Positions 43,317 to 51,823 of a DNA stretch of 64,000 nt are shown one piece after another. Source of the stretch: Desulfobotulus alkaliphilus (GTDB lineage Bacteria; Desulfobacterota; Desulfobacteria; Desulfobacterales; ASO4-4); contig NZ_VLLC01000003.1 in the NCBI RefSeq assembly GCF_007830435.1, positions 94,538 to 158,537 on the forward strand. The letters run 5' to 3'. The stretch's first letter is position 1, and every line of letters begins with the position of its first letter. The position numbers were made by a program, and so were the translations under genes. The notes beneath the pieces were generated by a model that was not told where the DNA came from, did no database searches, and saw only the letters and a program-made list of their open reading frames with translations.

Positions 43317-44354
43317 ATGGTTTTATATAAAATAATATCTGTCCTTCTGCTGCTTTGTTCCATGGCTTTTCCTGCCATGGCCGCAGATCAGGTTCTGCGG
43401 GTGATGAGCCACGACAGCTTCAGCATGGATGCTGCCCATGTAAGGGCCTTTGAAGAGGCCCACGGCGTCAAGGTACGCTTTCTCAAGGCTTCGGGAACGG
43501 GGGCGGCCCTGAATCAGGCCATCCTGAGCCGGGGAAAACCCATGGCCGATGTTTTTTATGGTGTGGACAACACCTTCATGGGAAGAGCGCTGGAGGCGGA
43601 TATTTTTCTTCCCCATGCATCGCCCCTTCTGGAAAATGTGCCGGATCACCTGAAGCTGGATCCTTCCTTCAGACTGACACCCATGGCCCATGGGGATATC
43701 TGCATCAACTACGACAAGGCATGGTTTGCACAGAAGGGGCTTCAGCCTCCGGCCAGCCTGAAGGATCTGCTGAAGCCCGAATATAAGGGCCTGCTGGTGG
43801 TGCAGAATCCGGCCACATCCTCTCCGGGGCTGGGCTTTCTGCTGGCTACGGTGGATGCCTTTGGTGAAGATGGCTGGCTTGCCTTCTGGGAGGGTCTGCG
43901 GAAGAACGATGTCCGTGTGGTGGCTTCCTGGAAAGAAGCCTACTGGGGCCATTTTACGGCGGCATCCAAGGGAAAAAGGCCGCTGGTGGTGAGCTACGGA
44001 GCCAGTCCTGCGGCGGAGGTGCACTTTGCCGAAAACAAGCCCGAAAAAAGCCCCACCGCCGCCATAACAGCCAAAGGCACGGGATTCCGTCAGGTGGAGT
44101 TTGCGGGTATTCTCAGAGGAACAGCGCTGCCGGAGCTGGCGGCCCTGTGGCTGGACTGGATGCTGGATAAGCCGGTTCAGGAAGCCATTCCCCTTTCCAT
44201 GTTCATGTTCCCTGCCAATGAAAAGGCAGAGCTGCCGGAAGTTTTTCAGCGCCATGCCGTCAAGCTGGAGGGAACAGGGGGGCTTTCTTCAGAACGGATT
44301 CATGCCATGCGTGAAGTCTGGATGGATTCATGGACACGGGCGGTTCTGCGGTGA
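43317..44354 (+). CDS. thiB: Thiamine-type ABC transporter substrate-binding protein
   Basis: This 345-residue periplasmic protein has a signal peptide (MVLYKIISVLLLLCSMAF, cleavage after AMA) and a class II binding fold. RVMSHDSFSMD at the mature start, GKPMADVFYGVDN, and SLKDLLKPEYKGLLVVQNPA match TbpA/ThiB proteins, which bind thiamine and its phosphates. AGGAG precedes the ATG. It heads a three-gene operon with permease and ATPase. No THI-box (TPP) riboswitch is visible upstream; instead the region is filled with repeats. A different ligand, such as a metal chelate, remains possible. Confidence 0.82.
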   Translation: MVLYKIISVLLLLCSMAFPAMAADQVLRVMSHDSFSMDAAHVRAFEEAHGVKVRFLKASGTGAALNQAILSRGKPMADVFYGVDNTFMGRALEADIFLPHASPLLENVPDHLKLDPSFRLTPMAHGDICINYDKAWFAQKGLQPPASLKDLLKPEYKGLLVVQNPATSSPGLGFLLATVDAFGEDGWLAFWEGLRKNDVRVVASWKEAYWGHFTAASKGKRPLVVSYGASPAAEVHFAENKPEKSPTAAITAKGTGFRQVEFAGILRGTALPELAALWLDWMLDKPVQEAIPLSMFMFPANEKAELPEVFQRHAVKLEGTGGLSSERIHAMREVWMDSWTRAVLR

Positions 44355-46012
44355 GAAAGGCTGTTTTTTTTAAGGGCCTGCTTTTTCTCATCCCTGCTCT
44401 TTTTCTGGCGTATTTTTATTTTTATCCCCTGCTGCGTATGGCAGGTCTTGGTTTCTCCGGTATCTGGGCCGGAGATCCGGGGCTTGCCCGTTTTTTTGGC
44501 AGCAGGGATTTTGTTTCCGTTCTGGCCTTTACCTTCTGGCAGGCCCTTTTGTCCACTCTCCTTACCCTCGTCTTTGCCCTTCCCGGAGCATGGGTCTGGG
44601 CCCGCTTCCGTTTTCCGGGCAGGGGGATTTTTGCCCTTGTGGTGAGCCTGCCCTTTGTGCTGCCTGCGGTGGTGGTGGCTGCGGCCTTCCTTTCCCTTCT
44701 GGGACCATCGGGAATTCTTGCGGATCTATCCTCTTTTCTGTTCGGTCGCCCCCTTTATCTGGAAGATTCCCTGATACTGGTTCTTTTGGCCCATGGCTTT
44801 TTCAATTATGCCGTGGTGTTTCGTATTGTGGGCGGATTCTGGGCCAGAATTCCTGAGTCCGTCTGGGAGGCGGCCCGGATTCTTGGCGCAGGTTCCTTCC
44901 GTTCTTTTTTGCATGTAGCCCTGCCTCTTTTGGCACCGGCCCTCTTATCCGCCTCTCTGCTGGTGTTTCTTTTCTGTTTTTCCAGCTTCGGCATTATTCT
45001 GATGCTGGGCGGACCCGCCATGTCCACTCTGGAGACAGAGATTTACCGCAGGGCCATGCATCTCTTTCAGCTGCCCGTAGCCACCCTGCTGGCCTGTGTG
45101 CAGCTCATTTTGAATTTTGCCGTGATTTTTGTTCAGGGCCGCCTTGAAAAAAGATTCCAGACGGCACTCGCCTTTTCCGGAAAACCTGAAAACTCCCTTT
45201 CCCATGGAAAAAAAAGACTGCCTGTGCTGCTGGCCCTTGTGTCCGGCACTATCATGGCCCTGCCCTTAAGCGCCATGGTGCTGGCATCCCTGCGTGTGGG
45301 GGATAGCTGGTCCCTTGCCGCCTACACCCAGCTTTTCCGGGAATCCGGGGACGGGCTTTTCCTGATTTCTCCGGCTGCGGCCATGGGGCATTCCCTGATA
45401 TTTGCCCTTGCATCCATGTCCGTTGCCCTGCTTACGGGACTTTGTGCGGCGGCCTTTCTGTCCCGCTCCGATCTCCGGGGTAAAAACCTCATGGAAACCT
45501 TTTTCATGCTGCCCCTTGCTACCTCTGCCGTGCCTCTGGGGCTTGGGTTCATACTGGCCCTGCACTGGCCCATTGATCTTCGGGGAACGCCCCTTCTGAT
45601 TGTCATGGCCCACAGCCTTGTGGGCTTTCCCTTTGTGATGCGGGTGCTGCTGCCCGCCTTCCGCAGTGTTCCGAAAAATCTTATGGAAGCAGCCATGACG
45701 CTGGGGGCTTCTCCGGCCCGAACCTGGCGCCTGGTCCTTTTTCCTCTGGTGCTGCCCGCCGTGGGGGCTGCGGCCATTTTTGCCTTTACCATCAGCCTTG
45801 GAGAATTCGGAGCCAGCCTTTTTGCCGTGCGGCCGGAACTGGCCACCCTGCCCGTGAGCATTTATCGCTACCTTTCCCATCCCGGCGCATTGAATTACCC
45901 CAAGGCCATGGCCATGGGTGTCTGGCTGATGGTCATGACTGCGGGCAGTTTCTGGCTGCTTTCCCGTCTCATGGGGCTGATGAAGACCCGAAGTACACAG
46001 GATGAAAAATGA
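44330..46012 (+). CDS. thiP: ThiP-like ABC transporter permease (two fused permease units)
   Basis: This 560-residue inner membrane protein has twelve or so hydrophobic segments in two halves. Each half carries an EAA-type cytoplasmic loop for ATPase contact: ESVWEAARILGAGSFRSFLH in the first and KNLMEAAMTLGASPARTWRL in the second. This matches ThiP/SfuB-type permeases. The ATG at 44330 overlaps thiB by 25 bp; a GTG at 44351, overlapping the thiB stop as GTGA, is an equally good start. Confidence 0.88.
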   Translation: MDTGGSAVRKAVFFKGLLFLIPALFLAYFYFYPLLRMAGLGFSGIWAGDPGLARFFGSRDFVSVLAFTFWQALLSTLLTLVFALPGAWVWARFRFPGRGIFALVVSLPFVLPAVVVAAAFLSLLGPSGILADLSSFLFGRPLYLEDSLILVLLAHGFFNYAVVFRIVGGFWARIPESVWEAARILGAGSFRSFLHVALPLLAPALLSASLLVFLFCFSSFGIILMLGGPAMSTLETEIYRRAMHLFQLPVATLLACVQLILNFAVIFVQGRLEKRFQTALAFSGKPENSLSHGKKRLPVLLALVSGTIMALPLSAMVLASLRVGDSWSLAAYTQLFRESGDGLFLISPAAAMGHSLIFALASMSVALLTGLCAAAFLSRSDLRGKNLMETFFMLPLATSAVPLGLGFILALHWPIDLRGTPLLIVMAHSLVGFPFVMRVLLPAFRSVPKNLMEAAMTLGASPARTWRLVLFPLVLPAVGAAAIFAFTISLGEFGASLFAVRPELATLPVSIYRYLSHPGALNYPKAMAMGVWLMVMTAGSFWLLSRLMGLMKTRSTQDEK

Positions 46013-47091
46013 AATGCCTTCTTGAGGTGGAAAATATTGAAAAATGGCATGGCCTGCTGAAAACACTGGACGGCATTTCCCTCTGCCTTGGGGAAGGGGA
46101 AATTCTTACCCTTCTGGGGCCTTCCGGAGGCGGAAAAACCACCCTGCTGCGTATCCTTGCGGGCCTTGAAGCTCCGGACAGGGGGAGGGTCTGTCTGGAC
46201 GGCAGGGATCTGGCCCCTGTGGAACCCCACAGGCGGGGGGTGGGGCTGGTTTTTCAGGATGCGGCCCTCTTTCCCCATCTCAATGTGGAGGCCAATGTGG
46301 CCTTTGGTCTGCGCATGGCAGGGATGAAAAAAAGGGAAAGGCAGCACCGGGTCTTTGAAATGCTGGAACTGGTGGGGCTTTCCGGTTTGGAAAAAAGGCG
46401 GGTGGATGGCCTCTCCGGCGGAGAGCGGCAGCGGGTGGCCCTGGCCCGGAGTCTGGCTCCGTCTCCTAAGCTCTTGCTGCTGGATGAACCGTTGGGGGCA
46501 CTGGACCGCAATCTGCGGGAGCGTTTGGCAAGGGATCTGCGGACGATCTTAAAAAAGCAGCAGCTTACGGCCGTTTTTGTCACCCATGATCAGGAAGAGG
46601 CCTTTTCTCTGGGAGACCGCATTGCTGTTCTTCTGGATGGCCGTCTGGAGCGCATGGATACGCCGGAGGCCCTTTCCGCATATCCCGGAAGCCCTGCCGT
46701 GGCCCGTTTTCTGGGGGAACCCAATGTTTTTACCTTAAAGGATCTGCCCGCAGCTTTTCGGGGGCTTTTTGGGGATTCTTCCGAAGAAACGGCGGTTCTG
46801 ATACGGCCCGAGGGTATCGTCCTCCGGCCTCTGATTCCGGTGGATGGAGAGGCTGGCCCATTCCCTGTTTTGGCATCCGGGGAAAAAGATGCCGCTTTTC
46901 TGTCGGCCCATGTGAAAGAACGCCGGTTTTTTGGCGCATTTTTCCGGGTGGAGCTGGACTTTGGCGGGGGCTTTGTTCTCACCGCAAGGCTTCCCGTATC
47001 CATGGTGCCGCCGGATGAGGGAGCAAGGGTGGGGGTTGCTTTGAAAGAAGGCATGTTTTTTGCATTGAACGATGTTCAGAAGGATCGCTGA
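46009..47091 (+). CDS. ABC transporter ATPase with TOBE-like C-terminus (ThiQ/PotA-type)
   Basis: This 360-residue ATPase has Walker A GPSGGGKTT (37-45), the signature LSGGERQRVALARSL, Walker B LLLLDEPLGALD and the switch FVTHDQEE. Residues about 255-350 form a TOBE-like beta domain, which classical ThiQ lacks and which is usual in iron, spermidine and molybdate importers. It overlaps the permease by 4 bp (ATGA), confirming one operon. Confidence 0.9.
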   Translation: MKCLLEVENIEKWHGLLKTLDGISLCLGEGEILTLLGPSGGGKTTLLRILAGLEAPDRGRVCLDGRDLAPVEPHRRGVGLVFQDAALFPHLNVEANVAFGLRMAGMKKRERQHRVFEMLELVGLSGLEKRRVDGLSGGERQRVALARSLAPSPKLLLLDEPLGALDRNLRERLARDLRTILKKQQLTAVFVTHDQEEAFSLGDRIAVLLDGRLERMDTPEALSAYPGSPAVARFLGEPNVFTLKDLPAAFRGLFGDSSEETAVLIRPEGIVLRPLIPVDGEAGPFPVLASGEKDAAFLSAHVKERRFFGAFFRVELDFGGGFVLTARLPVSMVPPDEGARVGVALKEGMFFALNDVQKDR

Positions 47092-47153
47092 AGGAATGGT
47101 TCTTCAAGCTTTGGACCAAAGATGCCGAAAAAGGGTACAGGAACTTAAAAGGA

Positions 47154-47191
47154 CTGTCCGCAAATGGAGATTTTTCCAGCATGTCGGACAG
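47154..47191. promoter_or_regulatory. Hairpin upstream of the first mntP-type gene
   Basis: CTGTCCG and CGGACAG form the outer stem, TGGA/TCCA the inner one. It lies 31 bp before the start codon and has no T-tract after it, so a leader or operator role is more likely than termination. Confidence 0.35.
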
Positions 47192-47222
47192 ACCGGATAA
47201 TCCAGAAGAGGGGAGGTTCCCC

Positions 47223-47795
47223 ATGTGTCCCGTACAGATATTCCTCATATCAATGATCCTTTCACTGGATGCCTTTGTACTTTCTTTGGCTCAGGGCCTC
47301 AGGACAGAAGGTCTTTCATGGAAGCACTTGCTGCGTGTTGGCGTTTTTTTGGGTGTTTTTCAGGGGGGAATGCTGATTCTTGGCTGGATGGGGGGCCTTC
47401 TTGCCGGGATGTGGCTTTCGGGCTGGTATCCCTGGCTGGTTTTTGGCATACTCCTTTTCATCGGATGCAGCCGCATCCGCTGTGGTCTGCGGCGAAGGGG
47501 CAATCCTCCCCGCAGGGTGGTATGCTGCCGTATGTCCCTTTTGATGCTTGCCCTGATTCTGAGCCTTGACGCCTTTGCCGTGGGCCTTGGTCTGGGGCTG
47601 GGTTCAGCAGTCATACCTGTTTTGACGGGCTTTGTGATTCTTGCTACCATGGGCATGGTGGTTACGGGGATGTCTCTGGGATTGTTTATGGGTGATATTC
47701 CATGGATGCGGAATCTTTCCGAGTGCGCAGGCGGAGTGTTTATTCTGGCGCTGGCTTTCCGCTCCATGCCCGTTCTTCCTTTTTTTCTGATTTAA
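47223..47795 (+). CDS. MntP-like manganese exporter paralogue 1
   Basis: The product is 190 residues from the ATG at 47223, chosen for GGGGAGG upstream. It has six hydrophobic segments in two repeats, each with the signature aspartate: MILSLDAFVLSLAQG near the start and LILSLDAFAVGLGLG in the middle. This is the MntP (YebN) plan for Mn2+ efflux. The loop between the halves is basic (RCGLRRRGNPPRR) and includes C-C. No yybP-ykoY riboswitch was recognised upstream. Confidence 0.75.
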   Translation: MCPVQIFLISMILSLDAFVLSLAQGLRTEGLSWKHLLRVGVFLGVFQGGMLILGWMGGLLAGMWLSGWYPWLVFGILLFIGCSRIRCGLRRRGNPPRRVVCCRMSLLMLALILSLDAFAVGLGLGLGSAVIPVLTGFVILATMGMVVTGMSLGLFMGDIPWMRNLSECAGGVFILALAFRSMPVLPFFLI

Positions 47796-47839
47796 GCGCC
47801 ATTGCCATCAACGGGCCTAAGCCCTCAGAATGATAATTT

Positions 47840-48412
47840 ATGACACTTTTCCATCTCTTTGCCATATCCCTGGCCCTTGCTGTGGACGCCTTTGCCGTTG
47901 CCCTTGCTGTGGGTGTCCGGATGCAGCATCTGGGACTCAGGGATATTTTGCGCCTTGCCTGGCATTTTGGTTTTTTTCAGGCAGGCATGGCAGGCATCGG
48001 CTGGAGTTTCGGTATGGGCCTCAGGGACTGGATACAGCCCTGGGATCACTGGCTGGCCTTCGGCCTGCTCTGGCTGGTGGGCCTGAACATGGTACGCTGT
48101 GGAATTTTTGGAGAAGAAGATGTCAGGTATGTGGCTGATCCTACACGTGGCGTAACCCTGCTGATTTTATCGCTGGCCACCAGTATTGATGCCCTTGCCG
48201 TGGGTATTTCCCTTTCCGTTCTGGAAATTTCCGCCACATTTCCCCTGTTGGTCATCGGCAGTGTGGGATTTTTCATGACAGCTCTGGGCATGGTCTGGGG
48301 GTATCGCATGGCAAAAAGTTTTGGTATTGGTGCCTGGGCAGAGGTGCTGGGGGGGCTTGTGCTGATGGGCATTGGCGTGCGCATTGTCATGGAGCACACG
48401 ACAATTTTTTAG
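47840..48412 (+). CDS. MntP manganese efflux pump paralogue 2
   Basis: This 190-residue, six-helix protein has ALAVDAFAVALAVGVRMQ in the first repeat and LATSIDALAVGISLS in the second, a closer match to standard MntP than paralogue 1. A gap of 44 bp suggests the two form one transcript. They may be a heteromeric exporter, or separate pumps for related divalent ions. Confidence 0.85.
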   Translation: MTLFHLFAISLALAVDAFAVALAVGVRMQHLGLRDILRLAWHFGFFQAGMAGIGWSFGMGLRDWIQPWDHWLAFGLLWLVGLNMVRCGIFGEEDVRYVADPTRGVTLLILSLATSIDALAVGISLSVLEISATFPLLVIGSVGFFMTALGMVWGYRMAKSFGIGAWAEVLGGLVLMGIGVRIVMEHTTIF

Positions 48413-48426
48413 GGGCATGGGCTTGC

Positions 48427-48450
48427 GAGGCAGGCCGGAAAGCCTGCCTC
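48427..48450. terminator. Hairpin between convergent mntP and response-regulator genes
   Basis: GAGGCAGGC and GCCTGCCTC form a perfect 9 bp stem with a short CGGAAA loop. The following T-run is weak (ACCTTTTC). Confidence 0.5.
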
Positions 48451-48456
48451 ACCTTT

Positions 48457-49833
48457 TCAGTCCGTGGCCTGTCCGGAACTTTCTGGCATAAGTCCGTAAC
48501 TTTTTAGTTTTTTATGCAGGGTCTTGCGGGTGATGCCCAGCTGCCGTGCGGTTTCGCTCTTGTTGCCGTCCAGGGCATGCAGGGTTTTGATGATGGTGGC
48601 CTTTTCCACTTCTTCCAGGGGAAGAATGGCCTCCGGCTCTGCCATGGCAGGCAGAGGCTTTTCATCGGAAAAATCCGGCAGCATGAGACCGGCTTCCAGA
48701 TAGGCACCCGTAGAAAGAACAACGGCCCTCTCTATGCTGTTCATCAGCTCCCGGACATTGCCTGGCCAGCCATGGCGAAGCATGCGGTCCATGGCCTGGG
48801 GAGAGAATCCCTTGATGTCCTTTCTGTTTTTTTCGGAAAAATCCTTAAGAAAACGATCCGCCAGCAAGGGGATGTCCTCCCGTCTTTCCCGGAGGGCAGG
48901 CAGTTTAAGGGTCACCACATTGAGGCGGTAATAAAGGTCTTCCCTGAAGCTGCCCTCTTTCACCATCTCCTCTAAGGGGATGTTGGTTGCCGCCACCACC
49001 CGGACATCCAGCCGGATCACATCCTCTCCGCCTACCCGTGTCAACTCCCTTTCCTGAAGAACGCGTAAAAGCTTGGCCTGCATGCTCATGGGCATGGAGC
49101 TGATTTCATCCAGAAAAAGGGTGCCGCCGTGGGCCTGGACAAAGCGGCCTTCCTTTCTTTTGTCGGCACCGGTAAAGGAGCCCCGTTCGTGGCCGAAAAG
49201 TTCGGATTCCAGAAGGGTCTCCGTGATGGCCGCACAATTGATTTTAACAAAGGGCCCGTTTCTTCTGGGGCTGTTGTAATGGATGGCTCCGGCCACCAGT
49301 TCCTTTCCCGTACCGGATTCCCCCGTGACCAGCACCGTGGCTTCCGCAGGGGCTGCCTGGGTAAGGGTTTCCAGAAGCTGGCGCATGGCAGGACTTTTAC
49401 CCACAATGTTTCTGCGGTCAAAAAGTTCCCCGGCCTGGGCTTTCAGCCGGTAATTCTCATCCTTCAGGCGCACATGTTCCATGGCCCGGATCAGGGTGAT
49501 TTTGAGTTTTTCAAAATCCAAAGGCTTGGTGAGATAATCATAGGCCCCCTTTTTCAGGGCTTCCACAGCCGTATCCACGGAGGCATAGGCCGTCATGAGT
49601 ACAATGGGAATGGCGGGGTTGACCTTCTGTATGGCATCCAGAGCTTCAATGCCGGACATGCGCACCATGCGGATATCCATGAGAATGAGGTCATAGGCCC
49701 GTTTTTCCACAGCCGCCAGGGCCGTATCCCCGTCATCGGCCGTATGGGGTTCATAGGCCCAGCTTTTTACCATGGTTTCAAGCATGGTTCTGTGGGCAAG
49801 GTCATCATCCACGATGAGGATGGCAGGACGCAT
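48457..49833 (-). CDS. NtrC-family sigma-54 response regulator
   Basis: This 458-residue protein has a receiver domain with D10/D11, phosphoacceptor D53 and K103, then an AAA+ domain with Walker A GESGTGKE (171-178) and the sigma-54 contact loop, which here reads GSFTGA (218-223) instead of GAFTGA, and a C-terminal Fis-type helix-turn-helix (KSETARQLGITRKTLHKKL). It should activate sigma-54 promoters when phosphorylated by the kinase encoded just upstream, with which it overlaps by 29 bp. The target genes are not obvious in the window. Confidence 0.92.
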   Translation of the reverse strand: MRPAILIVDDDLAHRTMLETMVKSWAYEPHTADDGDTALAAVEKRAYDLILMDIRMVRMSGIEALDAIQKVNPAIPIVLMTAYASVDTAVEALKKGAYDYLTKPLDFEKLKITLIRAMEHVRLKDENYRLKAQAGELFDRRNIVGKSPAMRQLLETLTQAAPAEATVLVTGESGTGKELVAGAIHYNSPRRNGPFVKINCAAITETLLESELFGHERGSFTGADKRKEGRFVQAHGGTLFLDEISSMPMSMQAKLLRVLQERELTRVGGEDVIRLDVRVVAATNIPLEEMVKEGSFREDLYYRLNVVTLKLPALRERREDIPLLADRFLKDFSEKNRKDIKGFSPQAMDRMLRHGWPGNVRELMNSIERAVVLSTGAYLEAGLMLPDFSDEKPLPAMAEPEAILPLEEVEKATIIKTLHALDGNKSETARQLGITRKTLHKKLKSYGLMPESSGQATD

Positions 49834-51634
49834 CCTGAAGATCCTTTCCGGAAAAAATCAGCGTAAAGGTACTGCCCTGCCCGGGTATGGAAGAGACCAC
49901 GATTTTTCCGCAGTGGGCTTCCATGATGTTATGGGCAATGGCAAGGCCAAGGCCTGTACCCGAAGACCGGGTAGTAAAATAGGGGTCAAAAATATGGGGC
50001 AGGGCATGTTCATCTATGCCTATGCCCGTATCCCGTATTTCTATGCATACTTTTCCATCCAGAAGATAATCTGTGATGGTCAGGGTGCCCCCGGTGTCTT
50101 TCATGGCATCCATGGCGTTGAGAAAGAGGTTCAAGAATACCTGCCGGATGCGGTCTTCGTCAAGGGACATGAGAAGATCTTCTGAAATCCGGTTTTCCAT
50201 GGCCTGCCTTGCATCAGCGGCAAGGGAGCTGACCAGCTGCAGCGTGGCTTCGGCAAGGTCCCGGATACGGATACAGCGTTTTGAAAGGACAACGGGTTTT
50301 GAAAAGTCCAGCAATTGTCCCACCACCCGGTTCAGGCGGTCCACTTCCTGTATCATGATATCCGCAATCCCGCTTTCTTCCGGGCTGTTGCCCTGTCTCT
50401 GGCGGAAAAGGGTGGCAAAACCCTTGATGGAGCTTAAGGGATTGCGGATTTCATGGGCAACGCCTGCCGCCAGTTTGCCCACGGTGACCAGTCGCTGGTT
50501 TCGCAGTATTTCCTTTCTCAGGGCATCGATTTCCGAAAGATCCCGAAGTAAAAGCATAATGCCGCCGGGTTCTTCTTCCGTATCCGGAGAAATTCTCGAA
50601 AGGCCTGCTTCCAGATGCAGGGGTTTTTCCTTCAATGTGCAGGGAATTTCCCGGTAGAAACCTTCTCCGTCCAGAAGGGGGGAGCTGAGGTCAGCAGATG
50701 CGAGAAAATCAAAAAGGGGGGCAGGCAGTACTTTTTTTGCGGGCGTGCCCGGTCGGGGCGGATCAATGCAGAGCAGTTTTTCTGCGAAAGGGTTGAGGGT
50801 TTTCAGCATGAGTTTATCATCAAAGGCCATCAGACCCATGGGCATGTTTTCCACCAGATGGTTGGAAAAGGCCCTTACCCTGGACAAGGTGGTTCGGGTC
50901 AGCTGAAAACTCTGGAATAAAAGGATGAAAACAATGCCCGCAAAACCCACGAGCAGCATCATGCCGCTCATGAGCAGGGAGTGCCACATGTCCGAGCTTC
51001 TGGCCCTTTCCACATTGTGCATGTCCAGACCGATGAAAATCATAAGATTTTCCTGATTCAGACGGGAAAGGGAGGCCAGGGAGGGATCCATGCTGGCCAG
51101 CATGCGAAGGCGCTGCTGGATCAGGCTGTCTTCATCGGGACTGGGAAGAAAGGGGCGATAAACCTCAAAAACCGGGGGGTTGTCTCCGTTCTGAAGAATA
51201 CGCCAGTAAAGAATATTTCTTGTGCTGTCCGGATGTTCAATCCCTTCGCTCCGGATCTGGGGAGAGGGAGGCAGGAGGGCCTGCTGAATTTTCATGCCCA
51301 CCCTTTCGGGCTGGCTGTGGGCAATGATCGTACCGTTTTCCCGGATGACAAAAAGGTAACGGATGTCCGGCTGCCTTGCGGTTTCTTCCAGCAGATGCTG
51401 CAGTCGGAATCCCTGCCAGTGGGCTGTGGCCATGCCCGTGCGGGTGCCTGCTTCAAAGGCCCGTATCAGGGCGGCCCCCTTTTCCAGCAGCAGGCGGTAG
51501 GCACTTTCCTTCTGGCTTTGTATGGTATTGAAGGTGGCAAAGCCCACCAGGGGAAAGAGGACGAGGGAGGCTCCGGCAACCACCCAGGGAGGCAGGGAGG
51601 CCCAGAATCGTCCGGAAAGCATTTCCTTACTCAT
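49805..51634 (-). CDS. NtrB-type membrane sensor histidine kinase
   Basis: The product is 609 residues from the ATG at 51634. The order is: a first membrane helix (about 16-36), a periplasmic sensor of roughly 180 residues, a second helix, a PAS-like domain, a HisKA domain with H394 in GVAHEIRNPLSSIKG, and a HATPase domain with DTGIGIDEHALPHIFDPY and SGTGLGLAIAHNIMEAH. This resembles ZraS/AtoS kinases that pair with NtrC-type regulators. The ligand is unknown; the proximity of two MntP genes hints at metals, without proof. Confidence 0.9.
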   Translation of the reverse strand: MSKEMLSGRFWASLPPWVVAGASLVLFPLVGFATFNTIQSQKESAYRLLLEKGAALIRAFEAGTRTGMATAHWQGFRLQHLLEETARQPDIRYLFVIRENGTIIAHSQPERVGMKIQQALLPPSPQIRSEGIEHPDSTRNILYWRILQNGDNPPVFEVYRPFLPSPDEDSLIQQRLRMLASMDPSLASLSRLNQENLMIFIGLDMHNVERARSSDMWHSLLMSGMMLLVGFAGIVFILLFQSFQLTRTTLSRVRAFSNHLVENMPMGLMAFDDKLMLKTLNPFAEKLLCIDPPRPGTPAKKVLPAPLFDFLASADLSSPLLDGEGFYREIPCTLKEKPLHLEAGLSRISPDTEEEPGGIMLLLRDLSEIDALRKEILRNQRLVTVGKLAAGVAHEIRNPLSSIKGFATLFRQRQGNSPEESGIADIMIQEVDRLNRVVGQLLDFSKPVVLSKRCIRIRDLAEATLQLVSSLAADARQAMENRISEDLLMSLDEDRIRQVFLNLFLNAMDAMKDTGGTLTITDYLLDGKVCIEIRDTGIGIDEHALPHIFDPYFTTRSSGTGLGLAIAHNIMEAHCGKIVVSSIPGQGSTFTLIFSGKDLQDASCHPHRG

Positions 51635-51743
51635 AAATATTTCAATCCCGTCGGTCTTTGGTTTGCGTTCAGCAGCCTTTCTGTTGGCAGCAAAAATCAG
51701 ACCATGGTAAAATACAGGAAATACGGTGTTTTTATGGGTGTTT

Positions 51744-51802
51744 GGATACAAAATAACCACATCGTCCCCGGACCCAAGGACCTTTGTGGTTATTTTGTAT
51801 CC
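51744..51802. repeat. Perfect 17 bp inverted repeat with 25-base loop
   Basis: GGATACAAAATAACCAC (51744-51760) and GTGGTTATTTTGTATCC (51786-51802) are exact inverses. The loop contains GGACCCAAGGACC. No U-tract follows on either strand. It lies between the chemoreceptor gene and the kinase gene, both on the minus strand. Confidence 0.8.
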
Positions 51803-51823
51803 ATTATGGGCAGGGCATTCCCC

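Noticed and set aside
47092-47222. Possible yybP-ykoY manganese riboswitch ahead of the mntP pair
   Set aside because: Only a simple hairpin (47154-47191) is seen; the conserved riboswitch loops are missing.
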